Source: Phycicoccus sp. M110.8
Lineage (GTDB): Bacteria; Actinomycetota; Actinomycetes; Actinomycetales; Dermatophilaceae
Length of the DNA: 64,000 bases
Direction of reading: 5' to 3'
Assembly (NCBI RefSeq): GCF_032464895.1
Contig: NZ_JAWDIC010000001.1
Location: forward strand, 2,232,001 to 2,296,000
Shown piece after piece: positions 1 to 9,200 of the stretch (position 1 is the stretch's first letter; each line of letters begins with the position of its first letter). The notes under the pieces were generated by a model. The model was not told where the DNA came from. It saw only the letters and a program-made list of their open reading frames with translations, and made no database searches. Made by a program: the position numbers and the translations under genes.

Positions 1-1
1 C

Positions 2-901
2 GAGCTCAACGGCTGCGACTGGGCGTTCGTCGAGGGCTCGATGCTCGATCCCGTTGCGGGACAACGGTTCGACCTCATCGTGAGCAACCCGCCCTTCGTC
101 ATCACCCCGCGCACCCCCGACGTCCCCCTGTTCGAGTACCGCGACGGGGGCCAGGCGGGCGACTCGCTCGTCGCCGACCTCGTGCGCTCGATCGGCGACC
201 ACCTGGCGCCCGGCGGCATCGCCCAGTTCCTCGGCAACTGGGAGGTCGTCGGCGACGCCGACTGGCGCGACCGCGTCCGCGGGTGGGTCGCCGGGTCCGG
301 CCTGGACGCGTGGGTGGTGCAGCGCGAGGTGCAGGACCCCGCGCAGTACGCCGAGACGTGGGCCCGCGACGGCGGCCACCACAGCGCCACGAGCGAGTTC
401 GCGACGATGTATGCCGCGTGGCTGGACGACTTCGCCTCGCGCGGCGTGAGCGCCATCGGGTTCGGCGTGATCACGCTCCAGCGGCCCACCGGTGACCGGG
501 AACCGTTCCTCGACCTGACCGAGGCCACCGGCCCGGTCGCGAGCCCGATGGGCCCGGCGGTCCTCGCCGGCCTGGCCGCACGCACCTGGCTGGCCGAGCA
601 CTCCGACGAGGAGCTGCTCGAGGTGGCGTGGCGCTGCGCCGACGACGTCACCGAGGAGCGGCACGGCCGTCCCGGTGACACCGACCCGACGGTGATCCTG
701 CTCCGGCAGGGTGGTGGCCTGGGGCGGGTCGTGCGCCTCGGTACGGCGGGCGCTGCGCTGGTCAGCGTGTGCGACGGGAGCCTCCCGGCCGGTGCGGCGG
801 TCGTCGCGATCGCCTCGCTCCTCGGCGTCGACGAGGCGCAGGTGCGGGTCGAGGTGCTGCCGTTGCTCAGGGCCCTGGTGGCCGACGGGCTGCTCGTCTG
901 A
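2..901 (+). CDS. Class I SAM-dependent methyltransferase, C-terminal part (5' end outside window)
   Basis: The frame is open from base 2 to the TGA at 899-901, so the start lies upstream of the window. The visible part contains an NPPF motif (S-N-P-P-F-V), the N-P-P-[FY] signature of amino-group methyltransferases acting on adenine or glutamine, followed by a Rossmann-like second half and a C-terminal domain with no motif I recognise. Actinobacterial proteins of this architecture are annotated as methyltransferases with flanking DUF7059/DUF7782-type domains; that assignment is from memory. The substrate cannot be read from the sequence. The SAM-binding GxGxG motif must lie in the missing N-terminal part. 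Confidence 0.8.
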   Translation, partial: ELNGCDWAFVEGSMLDPVAGQRFDLIVSNPPFVITPRTPDVPLFEYRDGGQAGDSLVADLVRSIGDHLAPGGIAQFLGNWEVVGDADWRDRVRGWVAGSGLDAWVVQREVQDPAQYAETWARDGGHHSATSEFATMYAAWLDDFASRGVSAIGFGVITLQRPTGDREPFLDLTEATGPVASPMGPAVLAGLAARTWLAEHSDEELLEVAWRCADDVTEERHGRPGDTDPTVILLRQGGGLGRVVRLGTAGAALVSVCDGSLPAGAAVVAIASLLGVDEAQVRVEVLPLLRALVADGLLV

Positions 902-1022
902 ACGCCCCCGGCGGGTGAGCGGGCCCGGCCGCCGGCTCCTCGTCCGACGGTCCCGGGCGAGTGAGCGCAGGAGCGCCAACTGCCCCTTGCGGTGGTGTTC
1001 GTGCAGGTCAGGAAAAGGTGTT

Positions 1023-1042
1023 GTGAGTGAGTGCTCACTCAC
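1023..1042. promoter_or_regulatory. Palindromic TetR-type operator
   Basis: GTGAGTGAG and CTCACTCAC form perfect 9-bp arms around a 2-bp centre, 35 to 54 bases before the ATG of the TetR gene. Position and size suit an autoregulatory operator that also controls the downstream ABC exporter genes. Confidence 0.75.
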
Positions 1043-1076
1043 TTACTCTGATCGGGTGTCTCCCCGCGCACCTGCC

Positions 1077-1733
1077 ATGGCCCCCGACGAGCGCCGCGCC
1101 GCGATCATCGCGACGACGGTGCCGCTGCTGCGCGAGCACGGGCCGGCGGTGAGCACCAAGCAGATCGCCCGCGCGGCCGGGGTCGCGGAGGGGACGATCT
1201 TCCGCGTCTTCGAGTCCAAGGAGGAGCTGGTCGACGCCTGCGTGCACGACGCGTTCCAGACCGAGAAGCTGGTCACCCGCGTGCTCGCCATCGACGACTC
1301 GCTGCCACTGCGGGAGCGCCTGGCCGAGGCCGTGTCGACGATGCAGGAGTACCTGCGCGGCATCTTCTCGCTGATGACCATGCTGCACTCGTCGGGGCAG
1401 CCGATGCGTCGACCGCACAAGGACCCCCGGCGCGAGCAGGCGAACGAGGCCCTCGATGCGGCCTTCGTCGCCCTCATCGGGGCCGACCGAGACCAGCTCC
1501 GGCTGCCGCCGCTCGAGGTCGTCAACTACCTGCGGATGATCACGCTGTCCAGCGTGCACCCGATGCTGCACCACCAGGGCTCATCGGCCCAGGAGATCGT
1601 CGACGTCATCCTCGAGGGCGCGCTCCGGCGGCCCGACACCACGGCGCAACGCTGCGCGTCCGCCACCGCCACGCGGCATACCGGCTCGTCGTCCGGTGCC
1701 ACCGCCACACCGTCCACCAGGGGGAAGAAGTAG
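1077..1733 (+). CDS. TetR/AcrR family transcriptional regulator
   Basis: A 218-residue one-component regulator. The N-terminal helix-turn-helix is visible as S-T-K-Q-I-A-R-A-A-G-V-A-E-G-T-I-F-R-V-F-E-S-K followed by E-E-L-V, typical of the family; the C-terminal ligand domain is divergent. An in-frame GTG at 1056 is an alternative start. The gene lies directly downstream of a perfect 20-bp palindrome and its TAG stop shares one base with the GTG of the first ABC exporter gene, so the three genes form an operon and the exporter is its probable target. The Ser/Thr-rich tail contains one copy of the CGGCATAC octamer at 1674-1681. Confidence 0.88.
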   Translation: MAPDERRAAIIATTVPLLREHGPAVSTKQIARAAGVAEGTIFRVFESKEELVDACVHDAFQTEKLVTRVLAIDDSLPLRERLAEAVSTMQEYLRGIFSLMTMLHSSGQPMRRPHKDPRREQANEALDAAFVALIGADRDQLRLPPLEVVNYLRMITLSSVHPMLHHQGSSAQEIVDVILEGALRRPDTTAQRCASATATRHTGSSSGATATPSTRGKK

Positions 1734-3466
1734 TGCTCGTCAGGATTATCCGGACCTATCTCGGGCCGTACCGCGCCCTCGTGGTGGCCCTCGTCGCACT
1801 CCAGCTCGTCGGCACCATCGCCTCGCTCTACCTGCCCAGCCTCAACGGCCGCATCATCGACGAGGGGGTGGCGCGCGGTGACACGGGCTTCATCCTGCGC
1901 ACCGGTGGCTGGATGCTGGCCGTCTCGCTGGCGCAGATGGCTGCCACGGTGGCGGCGACCTACCTCGGTGCCCGCTGCGCTGCCGGGCTCGGCCGCGACC
2001 TGCGCGCCGACGTCTTCGCGCGCGTCGGAGACTTCTCGGCGCAGGAGGTGTCGCGGTTCGGTGCGCCGACGCTGATCTCGCGCAACACCAACGACGCCAC
2101 GCAGGTGCAGACGGTCGTCTTCATGGGTGCCGCGATGATGGTCTCCGCGCCGATCATGATGGTCGGCGGCATCATCATGGCGCTGCGCGAGGACGTCGGG
2201 CTCTCCTGGCTCGTGGCCGTCTCGGTGCCGCTGCTGGCGCTGTCGGTCTCGCTCGTGATCCGCAGGATGATCCCGCAGTTCCGGCTCATGCAGGAGTCGG
2301 TCGACTGGGTCAACCGCGTGCTGCGCGAGCAGATCACCGGCATCCGGGTCGTGCGCGCGTTCGTCCGGGAGGAGCACGAGGAGGCCCGGTTCGCCGAGGC
2401 CAACACCCAGTACACCGGGACGGCACTGGCCGTCGGCCGCCTCATGGCCATGGTCTTCCCGATCGTCATGCTGATCTTCAACGCCTCCACGGTGGCGGTC
2501 CTGTGGTTCGGCTCGCACCGGGTCGAGAGCGGGCAGATGCAGATCGGCGAGCTCACGGCGTTCATGAGCTACCTCATGCAGATCCTCATGTCGGTGATGA
2601 TGGCGACCTTCATGTCGATGATGATCCCGCGGGCCACCGTGTCCGCGGGGCGCATCGGCGAGGTGCTCGACACCGCCTCGACGGTGGTCCAGCCGACCGC
2701 GCCCGTCGCCCTTCCCGCCGGCCGGGTCAGCCTGGAGCTGCGGGACGTCGAGTTCACCTACCCCGGTGCGGATGTCCCTGTCCTGCAGGGTGTCTCGCTG
2801 ACGGCGGAGCCGGGGCACACCACTGCGATCATCGGCAGCACGGGCTCGGGCAAGTCCACCCTGGTCTCGCTCGTCCCGCGGCTCTACGACGTGACCGGCG
2901 GTGCCGTGCTCATCGGCGGCGTCGACATCCGGGAGGGGGCGCTCGAGGACGTCTGGTCGCGGATCGGCCTCGTCCCGCAGAAGCCGTACCTGTTCACCGG
3001 GACCATCGCGTCCAACCTGCGCTACGGCGACGCCGACGCGACCGACGACGACCTGTGGGAGGCCCTGCGGATCGCTCAGGCCGAGGACTTCGTGCGAGCG
3101 ATGCCCGGCGGCCTGGACGCGACGATCGCCCAGGGCGGCACCAACGTCTCCGGCGGGCAGCGACAGCGCCTCGCCATCGCCCGGGCGCTGGTGGCCAAGC
3201 CGGACATCTACCTGTTCGACGACAGCTTCTCCGCGCTCGACCTGTCGACCGACGCGCGCCTGCGCTCGGCCCTGCGGCCGGTGACGCGTCATGCCGCGGT
3301 CGTCGTCGTCGCGCAGCGCGTGTCGACCATCGTCGACGCCGACCACATCGTCGTCCTCGACAACGGCAGCGTCGTCGGCACCGGGACGCACGAGCAGCTG
3401 CTGGCGACCTGCCCGACGTACGTCGAGATCGTCGAGTCCCAGCGCGCCGCGCAGGAGGCGGCATGA
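1733..3466 (+). CDS. ABC exporter half-transporter, degenerate-site subunit
   Basis: A 577-residue membrane/ATPase fusion: six-helix exporter domain over residues 1-310, nucleotide-binding domain from about 335. Walker A is G-S-T-G-S-G-K-S-T near residue 366, the signature V-S-G-G-Q-R-Q near 472 and Walker B Y-L-F-D-D-S-F-S-A-L-D near 492. The catalytic glutamate after Walker B is replaced by aspartate while the signature is intact. The next gene shows the reverse pattern. This is the hallmark of heterodimeric exporters of the TM287/288 and LmrCD type with one degenerate ATP site. It is cotranscribed with the TetR gene before it. Substrate unknown; a drug or lipid is likely. Confidence 0.92.
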   Translation: MLVRIIRTYLGPYRALVVALVALQLVGTIASLYLPSLNGRIIDEGVARGDTGFILRTGGWMLAVSLAQMAATVAATYLGARCAAGLGRDLRADVFARVGDFSAQEVSRFGAPTLISRNTNDATQVQTVVFMGAAMMVSAPIMMVGGIIMALREDVGLSWLVAVSVPLLALSVSLVIRRMIPQFRLMQESVDWVNRVLREQITGIRVVRAFVREEHEEARFAEANTQYTGTALAVGRLMAMVFPIVMLIFNASTVAVLWFGSHRVESGQMQIGELTAFMSYLMQILMSVMMATFMSMMIPRATVSAGRIGEVLDTASTVVQPTAPVALPAGRVSLELRDVEFTYPGADVPVLQGVSLTAEPGHTTAIIGSTGSGKSTLVSLVPRLYDVTGGAVLIGGVDIREGALEDVWSRIGLVPQKPYLFTGTIASNLRYGDADATDDDLWEALRIAQAEDFVRAMPGGLDATIAQGGTNVSGGQRQRLAIARALVAKPDIYLFDDSFSALDLSTDARLRSALRPVTRHAAVVVVAQRVSTIVDADHIVVLDNGSVVGTGTHEQLLATCPTYVEIVESQRAAQEAA

Positions 3467-3546
3467 CCAGCGGCGGCACGCGCGGTACGACGCCGCGCCG
3501 GCGCCACGAGCACACCACGAACGACCGGGGAACGGGGGCAGCCTGA
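3463..3546 (+). CDS. Possible 27-residue linking open reading frame
   Basis: A short frame that starts in an ATGA overlap with the stop of the upstream exporter gene and ends in a TGATG overlap with the start of the downstream one. It encodes an Arg/Thr/Gly-rich peptide (M-T-S-G-G-T-R-G-T-T-P-R-R-R). No domain is recognisable. Its most likely role, if translated, is to keep ribosomes coupled across the 79-bp gap between the two subunits. It may equally be a by-product of sequence composition. Confidence 0.3.
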   Translation: MTSGGTRGTTPRRRHEHTTNDRGTGAA

Positions 3547-5582
3547 TGGCTGAGGGAGTCAAGACCGAGGAGGAGCGGGCCGCCGAGGCGCGCCGAGGGC
3601 CGGCGGCGCGCGCCGGGCAGCGGCACGGGCCCATGGCGGGTGTGGGCATGCCGGCGGAGAAGTCGCAGAACTTCGTCCCGTCCGCCAAGCGCCTGCTGTC
3701 CCTGCTGCGCCCCGAGCGCCACCGGCTGTATGCCGTGCTCGGGCTCGCGGTCGCGAGCGTCACGCTCAACGCCATCGGCCCCAAGATCCTGGGCCGCGCG
3801 ACCGACCTGATCTTCGCCGGGGTCATCGGGCAGCGGCTGCCTGCCACGGCGACCCGCGCGCAGGTGATCGAGGCGCTGCGTGCGCAGGGCAAGGGCACCT
3901 TCGCCGACATGGTCGCGCGCATGGACCACCTCGTCCCGGGCCAGGGCATCGACTTCGGCGCTGTGGGCCGCGTGCTGCTGGCCGTCCTGGCGATCTACGC
4001 CGTCGCGAGCCTGCTGTCGTGGGCGATGGGCTGGATCCTCATCGGCGCCGTGAACCGGACGATCTTCACGCTGCGCCGCGACGTCGAGGACAAGCTCAAC
4101 CGGCTGCCGCTGCCCTACTTCGACGCGCAGCCGCGTGGTGAGCTGCTCTCCCGCGTGACCAACGACATCGACAACGTCGCGCAGAGCATGCAGCAGACCC
4201 TGAGCCAGATGCTCACGTCGCTCCTGACGGTCGTCGCGATGATCGCGATGATGATCTACATCTCGCCGCTGCTGGCGGTGATCGCGCTCGTGACGATCCC
4301 CGTGACCATGGCCGTCACCGCTGCCATCGGCAAGCGCTCACAGAAGCACTTCGTCCAGCAGTGGAAGAGCACGGGCGAGCTCAACGGGATCGTCGAGGAG
4401 GCGTTCACCGGGCACCAGCTGGTCAAGGTCTTCGGCCGCCAGGACGAGGTGCGTGCGGCCTTCCGGGCCCGCAACGACGACCTCTTCGACGCCGGCTTCA
4501 GCGCCCAGTTCATCAGCGGCATCATCATGCCGACGATGATGTTCATCGGGAACCTCAACTACGTCGTCGTCGCGGTCGTCGGTGGCCTGCGGGTCGCGAG
4601 CGGGTCGATGAGCCTCGGTGACGTGCAGGCGTTCATCCAGTACTCGCGCCAGTTCACCCAGCCGCTGACGCAGGTCGCCTCCATGGCCAACCTGCTCCAG
4701 TCCGGTGTCGCGTCGGCCGAGCGGGTCTTCGAGGTGCTCGACGCCCCGGAGCAGCAGCCGGAGAGCGGGAGCCCGACCACGCTGGCGGCGGCGCACGGAC
4801 GGGTGGCCTTCGAGGACGTCTCCTTCTCGTACTCCGAGGACGCGCCCCTCATCGAGCACCTGGACCTCGTCGTCGAGCCGGGGCAGACGGTGGCCATCGT
4901 CGGCCCGACCGGCGCCGGCAAGACCACCCTGGTCAACCTCATCATGCGGTTCTACGAGCTCGACGCCGGCCGCATCACCCTCGACGGCGTCGACATCACC
5001 GAGCTCACCCGGCGCGGGCTGCGCAGCCAGATCGGCATGGTGCTCCAGGACACCTGGCTGTTCGGCGGGACGATCCGCGAGAACATCGCGTACGGCAACC
5101 CCGGCGCGACCGACGAGCAGGTGGTCGCGGCTGCGCGGGCGACGTACGTCGACCGGTTCGTGCACACGCTGCCCGACGGGTACGACACGGTGCTCGACGC
5201 CGAGGGGGGCAACATCAGCGCCGGCGAGAAGCAGCTCGTCACCATCGCCCGGGCGTTCCTCTCCGACCCGGCGCTGCTCATCCTCGACGAGGCGACCTCG
5301 TCGGTCGACACGCGCACCGAGCTCCTGGTCCAGCAGGCGATGGCCGCGCTGCGCCACGACCGCACGAGCTTCGTGATCGCGCACCGGCTCTCCACGATCC
5401 GCGACGCCGACGTCATCCTCGTGATGCGTGACGGCAGCATCGTCGAGCAGGGTTCGCACGAGGAGCTCCTCGAGCGCGGGGGCGCCTACGCCGAGCTGTA
5501 TGCCGCGCAGTTCAGCGGCGCGGCCGTGGACGTGGACACCGGCGAGGCCCCGGCCGCGGAGATGGCCACCGCCGGCAGCTGA
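3546..5582 (+). CDS. ABC exporter half-transporter, catalytic-site subunit
   Basis: A 678-residue exporter subunit with an N-terminal cytoplasmic extension of about 50 residues, six membrane helices with a long extracytoplasmic loop between the first two (residues about 85-145), and a C-terminal ATPase domain. Walker A is G-P-T-G-A-G-K-T-T near residue 451; Walker B L-I-L-D-E-A-T-S-S-V-D near 580 has the catalytic Glu. The signature is the unusual I-S-A-G-E-K-Q instead of LSGGQ. Together with the partner gene this gives one competent ATP site (this Walker B, partner signature) and one degenerate site, as in heterodimeric multidrug exporters. The ATG is preceded by a purine-rich gggaacggggg stretch. 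Confidence 0.92.
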   Translation: MAEGVKTEEERAAEARRGPAARAGQRHGPMAGVGMPAEKSQNFVPSAKRLLSLLRPERHRLYAVLGLAVASVTLNAIGPKILGRATDLIFAGVIGQRLPATATRAQVIEALRAQGKGTFADMVARMDHLVPGQGIDFGAVGRVLLAVLAIYAVASLLSWAMGWILIGAVNRTIFTLRRDVEDKLNRLPLPYFDAQPRGELLSRVTNDIDNVAQSMQQTLSQMLTSLLTVVAMIAMMIYISPLLAVIALVTIPVTMAVTAAIGKRSQKHFVQQWKSTGELNGIVEEAFTGHQLVKVFGRQDEVRAAFRARNDDLFDAGFSAQFISGIIMPTMMFIGNLNYVVVAVVGGLRVASGSMSLGDVQAFIQYSRQFTQPLTQVASMANLLQSGVASAERVFEVLDAPEQQPESGSPTTLAAAHGRVAFEDVSFSYSEDAPLIEHLDLVVEPGQTVAIVGPTGAGKTTLVNLIMRFYELDAGRITLDGVDITELTRRGLRSQIGMVLQDTWLFGGTIRENIAYGNPGATDEQVVAAARATYVDRFVHTLPDGYDTVLDAEGGNISAGEKQLVTIARAFLSDPALLILDEATSSVDTRTELLVQQAMAALRHDRTSFVIAHRLSTIRDADVILVMRDGSIVEQGSHEELLERGGAYAELYAAQFSGAAVDVDTGEAPAAEMATAGS

Positions 5583-5590
5583 CCCACCCT

Positions 5591-5629
5591 GTGGTGTGGG
5601 TCGCGGAGCGTGTCCGCGGCCCACACCAC
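5591..5629 (+). terminator. Strong hairpin terminator after the ABC exporter operon
   Basis: Arms GTGGTGTGGG (5591-5600) and CCCACACCAC (5620-5629) enclose a second stem CGCGGA/TCCGCG with a five-base loop. It starts nine bases after the stop codon. There is no U tract, as is usual in high-GC actinobacteria. Confidence 0.8.
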
Positions 5630-5741
5630 CGGCGTGCCGGACGCCCTCTGGGGTCCGCGCTCGCGGTGGTCGCTCCCCGGGTGCCGAACCACGGCATACC
5701 GCCTAGTTTGGGGACGTCCGTCCGTGCGCGAGGAGCCGCCG

Positions 5742-7505
5742 ATGTCATCCCTGGTCCACTTGGCCGCCCCGGCCGCCGACACCCTCATCAACGCGAACTG
5801 GCTCGACTACCTGCTGGTGGCGACCTACTTCGCGTTCGTGCTGGGCATCGGCGTCCTGGCCCGGCGGCAGGTGTCCGACTCCATCGACTTCTTCCTGTCG
5901 GGGCGGTCGCTGCCGGCGTGGGTGACGGGTCTGGCGTTCATCTCCGCCAACCTCGGCGCGGTCGAGATCATGGGGATGTCCGCCAACGGCGCGCAGATCG
6001 GGCTCCCGACCGTCCACTACTTCTGGGTGGGCGCGATCCCCGCGATGCTCTTCCTCGGCGTCGTGATGATGCCGTTCTACTACGGCTCCAAGGTGCGGTC
6101 GGTCCCCGAGTTCATGCTCCGTCGCTTCGGCACCGGCGCACACCTCGTCAACGCGATCAGCTTCGCCCTGGCCCAGCTGCTCATCGCGGGCGTCAACCTC
6201 TTCCTGCTCGGGTCGATCGTCCACGCGCTGCTCGGCTGGCCGCTGTGGGTGGCCCTCATCGTCGCCGCCGCGATCGTGCTGTCGTACATCACGCTCGGTG
6301 GGCTGTCGGCCGCGATCTACAACGAGGTGCTGCAGTTCTTCGTGATCGTCGCGTCGCTGCTGCCGCTGACGCTGATCGGCCTGCACCGGGTCGGCGGCTA
6401 CGGCGGCCTCAAGGACAAGATCACGGCTGCTGCGAGTGCGGCACCCCCCTCGGCCAAGGTCGCCACCGCCCAGCAGCAGCTCGAGTCCTGGCCGGGCCAG
6501 GCCCTCTCGGGCTTCGACTCCGGGTTCTGGTCGGTGGTGGGCATCGTCTTCGGTCTCGGGTTCGTCCTGTCCTTCGGCTACTGGACGACGAACTTCGTCG
6601 AGGTCCAGCGGGCCATGGCCTCCAAGTCGATCTCCGCGGCGCGCAAGACGCCCATCATCGGCGCCTTCCCCAAGATGTTCGTGCCGTTCATCGTGATCCT
6701 GCCCGGCATGGTCTCCGCCGTGCTGGTCAAGGAGATGGTCGACCTCAAGAACGGCGGGTCGCCGCCCGGCGGGGCCTCCGGCGAGGGCGTCAAGTACAAC
6801 GACGCGCTGCTGCTGCTCATGCGCGACGTGCTGCCGAACGGCCTGCTGGGGCTGGCGATCGCGGGCCTGCTCGCTGCGTTCATGGCCGGCATGGCGGCGA
6901 ACATCTCTGCCTTCAACACCGTCTTCAGCTACGACCTGTGGCAGCGGTACATCCGCAAGGACCACAGCGACGACTACTACCTGCGCATCGGCCGGCTGGC
7001 CACCGTGGCCGCGACGATCATCGCGATCTTCACCGCCACGCTGGCGAGCAACTTCTCGAACATCATGGACTACCTGCAGACCCTCTTCGGGTTCTTCAAC
7101 GCTCCACTGTTCGCGACGTTCATCCTCGGCATGTTCTGGAAGCGGATGACCGCGACGGCCGGCTGGGTCGGCCTCTCCGCAGGGACGTTGTCGGCGGTCG
7201 CCGTGGCCTTCCTGTCCGAGGACGCGTTCGGCTCGGCCAGCCTGGGCGTCATCCCGCTGTCCGGCCAGGGCGCCAGCTTCGTCGCGGCCTCGACGGCCTT
7301 CGTCGTCGACATCGTGCTGAGTGTCCTCGTGTCCATGGCGACCACGCCCAAGCGGGTCAGCGAGCTCAAGGGCCTGGTCTACTCCGAGACCCCGCGCGAG
7401 GACCTCGTCGACCCCGAGGAGGCGAGCCAGCCCTGGTTCCAGCGGACGCTGCCGCTGGCAGGGATCGCGCTCGTCCTCGTCATCATCCTCAACGTGAGCT
7501 TCTGA
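5742..7505 (+). CDS. Sodium:solute symporter family permease
   Basis: A 587-residue polytopic membrane protein of the SSS family (SLC5-like), with about 13-14 predicted helices. The conserved core region around Y-L-L-V-A-T-Y-F-A-F-V-L, the D-F-F-L-S-G-R-S-L-P segment and the S-A-N-L-G-A-V-E stretch are characteristic. The family couples sodium entry to uptake of sugars, amino acids or carboxylates; the substrate is not evident. Start chosen at ATG 5742, preceded by a good AGGAG site. A small two-helix membrane protein follows 13 bp downstream and is probably cotranscribed. A CGGCATAC octamer lies in the leader at 5692-5699. Confidence 0.88.
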   Translation: MSSLVHLAAPAADTLINANWLDYLLVATYFAFVLGIGVLARRQVSDSIDFFLSGRSLPAWVTGLAFISANLGAVEIMGMSANGAQIGLPTVHYFWVGAIPAMLFLGVVMMPFYYGSKVRSVPEFMLRRFGTGAHLVNAISFALAQLLIAGVNLFLLGSIVHALLGWPLWVALIVAAAIVLSYITLGGLSAAIYNEVLQFFVIVASLLPLTLIGLHRVGGYGGLKDKITAAASAAPPSAKVATAQQQLESWPGQALSGFDSGFWSVVGIVFGLGFVLSFGYWTTNFVEVQRAMASKSISAARKTPIIGAFPKMFVPFIVILPGMVSAVLVKEMVDLKNGGSPPGGASGEGVKYNDALLLLMRDVLPNGLLGLAIAGLLAAFMAGMAANISAFNTVFSYDLWQRYIRKDHSDDYYLRIGRLATVAATIIAIFTATLASNFSNIMDYLQTLFGFFNAPLFATFILGMFWKRMTATAGWVGLSAGTLSAVAVAFLSEDAFGSASLGVIPLSGQGASFVAASTAFVVDIVLSVLVSMATTPKRVSELKGLVYSETPREDLVDPEEASQPWFQRTLPLAGIALVLVIILNVSF

Positions 7506-7518
7506 GAGGAGCACGGCC

Positions 7519-7833
7519 ATGACCGACAACGACAGGCCCCGCCGCGGGGCGGCCGCGCCGCGCAAGACGGCCGGAGCCTTCGACATCCGCAACATCATCG
7601 GGCTGCTGCTCGGCATCTACGGTGTCCTGCTCCTGTTCGCCGGCTTCTTCCTGGACCGCGCGGAGGAGAAGACGGGTGGCGTCAACGCCAACCTGTGGAC
7701 GGGCCTCGGCCTGGCCGTCGCGGCAGCAGTGTTCCTCGGGTGGGCCCGCCTGCGGCCGATCGTGGTGCCCGAGCACGTCGAGCCGGCGGAACCCGACCCG
7801 ACCCGCCCCGGCCCCACCCGCAGGGGCCACTGA
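7519..7833 (+). CDS. Small two-helix membrane protein in the symporter operon
   Basis: A 104-residue protein with a basic N-terminus, a membrane helix (I-I-G-L-L-L-G-I-Y-G-V-L-L-L-F-A-G-F-F-L), a short loop beginning D-R-A-E-E-K, a second helix and a proline-rich tail. It follows the symporter by 13 bp with a GAGAGGAG ribosome site. I do not recognise a named family. The context suggests an accessory or stabilising subunit of the symporter, which is an inference from position only. Its stop codon starts an 18-bp tandem repeat. Confidence 0.7.
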   Translation: MTDNDRPRRGAAAPRKTAGAFDIRNIIGLLLGIYGVLLLFAGFFLDRAEEKTGGVNANLWTGLGLAVAAAVFLGWARLRPIVVPEHVEPAEPDPTRPGPTRRGH

Positions 7834-7890
7834 CCCTCGGCTCGCCACTGACCCTAGAGTCACCACCGACCCTCGAGTCACCACCAACCC
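7831..7890 (+). repeat. 18-bp tandem repeat beginning at a stop codon
   Basis: Three units of the form TGACCCTMGAGTCACCAC (7831-7848 diverged, 7849-7866, 7867-7884) and a partial fourth. The first unit begins with the TGA stop of the preceding gene, so each unit reproduces a stop-like TGA/CGA. Confidence 0.8.
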
Positions 7891-7896
7891 CGGTGC

Positions 7897-7929
7897 GTAT
7901 GCCGCGTGGACGTCGTCCACGCGGCATAC
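7897..7929. terminator. Bidirectional terminator built from two octamer copies
   Basis: A perfect 16-bp inverted repeat (GTATGCCGCGTGGACG and its complement) around one central T. It lies between the convergent symporter operon and the MFS gene. Each arm begins with one copy of the GTATGCCG octamer that is over-represented in the whole window. Confidence 0.8.
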
Positions 7930-7934
7930 CTGTC

Positions 7935-9110
7935 TCAGGGGCGGTGCACGGACTCGGGCGTCCGGCGCAGTGCCCTGCGGCCGGTCAGGCTGAGGGCGGC
8001 GGCGGCCGCGAGGCCGAGGAGGCCACCGACCGCCCACATGAGCCGCGGGTCTACCTGGAACAGGGCGCCGGACAGCGGTGGGGCGATGACGGTGCCGCCG
8101 ATGGACGCGGCACCGTAGAGGCTCTGGTAGCGGCCGTGCATGCCCTCGGGCGCGCGGTCGGCGGCGTGGGCCGTCGCGGTCGGCTTGTAGAGCATCTCCC
8201 CGGCGGTGACCACGGCGATGGCGACGAGGACGAGCACGAGGCCCGGGGCGGGCGCGACGAGCAGCCACCCCAGGCCCACGAGGAGGAAGCCGCCGGCGAT
8301 CAGCCGCTCCGGCGGCCGCTCGCGCAGGCGGTGGGCCAGCCACGGCTCGAACAGGACGATGAGCGCGCAGTTGAGCGAGATCGTCGTCCCGTAGACCCAC
8401 GGCGCGGCACCCAGCGACTCCAGCTGCCAGGGCACCGCCGAGTAGGCGAACCGGTAGGCCGTGTCGGCCGCGACCACGGTGAGCAGCAGCAGGACGAAGC
8501 GCGGGTCGGCCCGCAGCGCGGCGAGCAGCCGGGTCGGGGTCTCGGCCGAGAGCGTCGTGGGAGCGGCGGCCGGCACGACGAACAGCACGACGCCCAGCAT
8601 GAGCAGGCTCGCCGCCGCGTCGATGACGAAGACGACGCCGAAGTGGTGGACGGCGAGCAGGCCGCCGAGCGGGGGCCCGAGCACCGTGCCGGCGTTGTTG
8701 ACCGCCCGCATCCAGGCGGTGGCCTGGCGGCGGTGCTCGGTGGGCAGCGCGCTGGTGACGAGCGCGAACGACACCGGGCGGCCGACACCCCCGAGCGCCC
8801 CCATGAGGAACAGGACCACCGGCAGGCCGCCCGTCGGGGTGACCGGCACGAGCAGGCAGCCCGCCGCCGAGGCGAGCGAGGCGCCGGCGAGGGTGCGCCG
8901 CAGCCCGAAGCGGTCGCCGACCGTGCCCCCGACCAGGTTCCCGACGATCATGCCGGCGCCCCAGACCGCCGCGACGGAGCCGGCCCTGGCCTCGTCGAGG
9001 TGTCGGTCGGAGACGAGGTACAGCGGGACGAACACCCACGCCATCGAGCCCAAGGCGTTGACGAACCGTCCCGCCAGCAGCCAGCGGACCCAGCCAGGCA
9101 GCTCCCTCAT
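7935..9110 (-). CDS. MFS transporter
   Basis: A 391-residue permease with twelve predicted helices. The motif between helices 2 and 3 reads G-G-T-V-G-D-R-F-G-L-R-R-T-L, the major facilitator motif A. The sequence R-A-V-N-N-A-G-T-V-L-G-P-P-L-G-G-L in helix 5 resembles drug-efflux antiporters. The gene is transcribed convergently to the symporter operon and shares its hairpin terminator. Substrate unknown; efflux is more likely than uptake. Confidence 0.88.
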   Translation of the reverse strand: MRELPGWVRWLLAGRFVNALGSMAWVFVPLYLVSDRHLDEARAGSVAAVWGAGMIVGNLVGGTVGDRFGLRRTLAGASLASAAGCLLVPVTPTGGLPVVLFLMGALGGVGRPVSFALVTSALPTEHRRQATAWMRAVNNAGTVLGPPLGGLLAVHHFGVVFVIDAAASLLMLGVVLFVVPAAAPTTLSAETPTRLLAALRADPRFVLLLLTVVAADTAYRFAYSAVPWQLESLGAAPWVYGTTISLNCALIVLFEPWLAHRLRERPPERLIAGGFLLVGLGWLLVAPAPGLVLVLVAIAVVTAGEMLYKPTATAHAADRAPEGMHGRYQSLYGAASIGGTVIAPPLSGALFQVDPRLMWAVGGLLGLAAAAALSLTGRRALRRTPESVHRP

Positions 9111-9200
9111 GAGCGGGGGCGGGTCTGCGGGCGGCCGGGATTCACGCCCGCCACCCTAGAGCCGCCCCGCCCCCGCTCTCTTCCCCGTTTTTCCGCGTTT

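Noticed and set aside
1526-3949. An 807-codon open frame on the minus strand across the ABC exporter genes
   Set aside because: It is antisense to a clear exporter with intact motifs; long antisense frames are common at this GC content, and the translation is low-complexity and Arg/His/Asp-rich.
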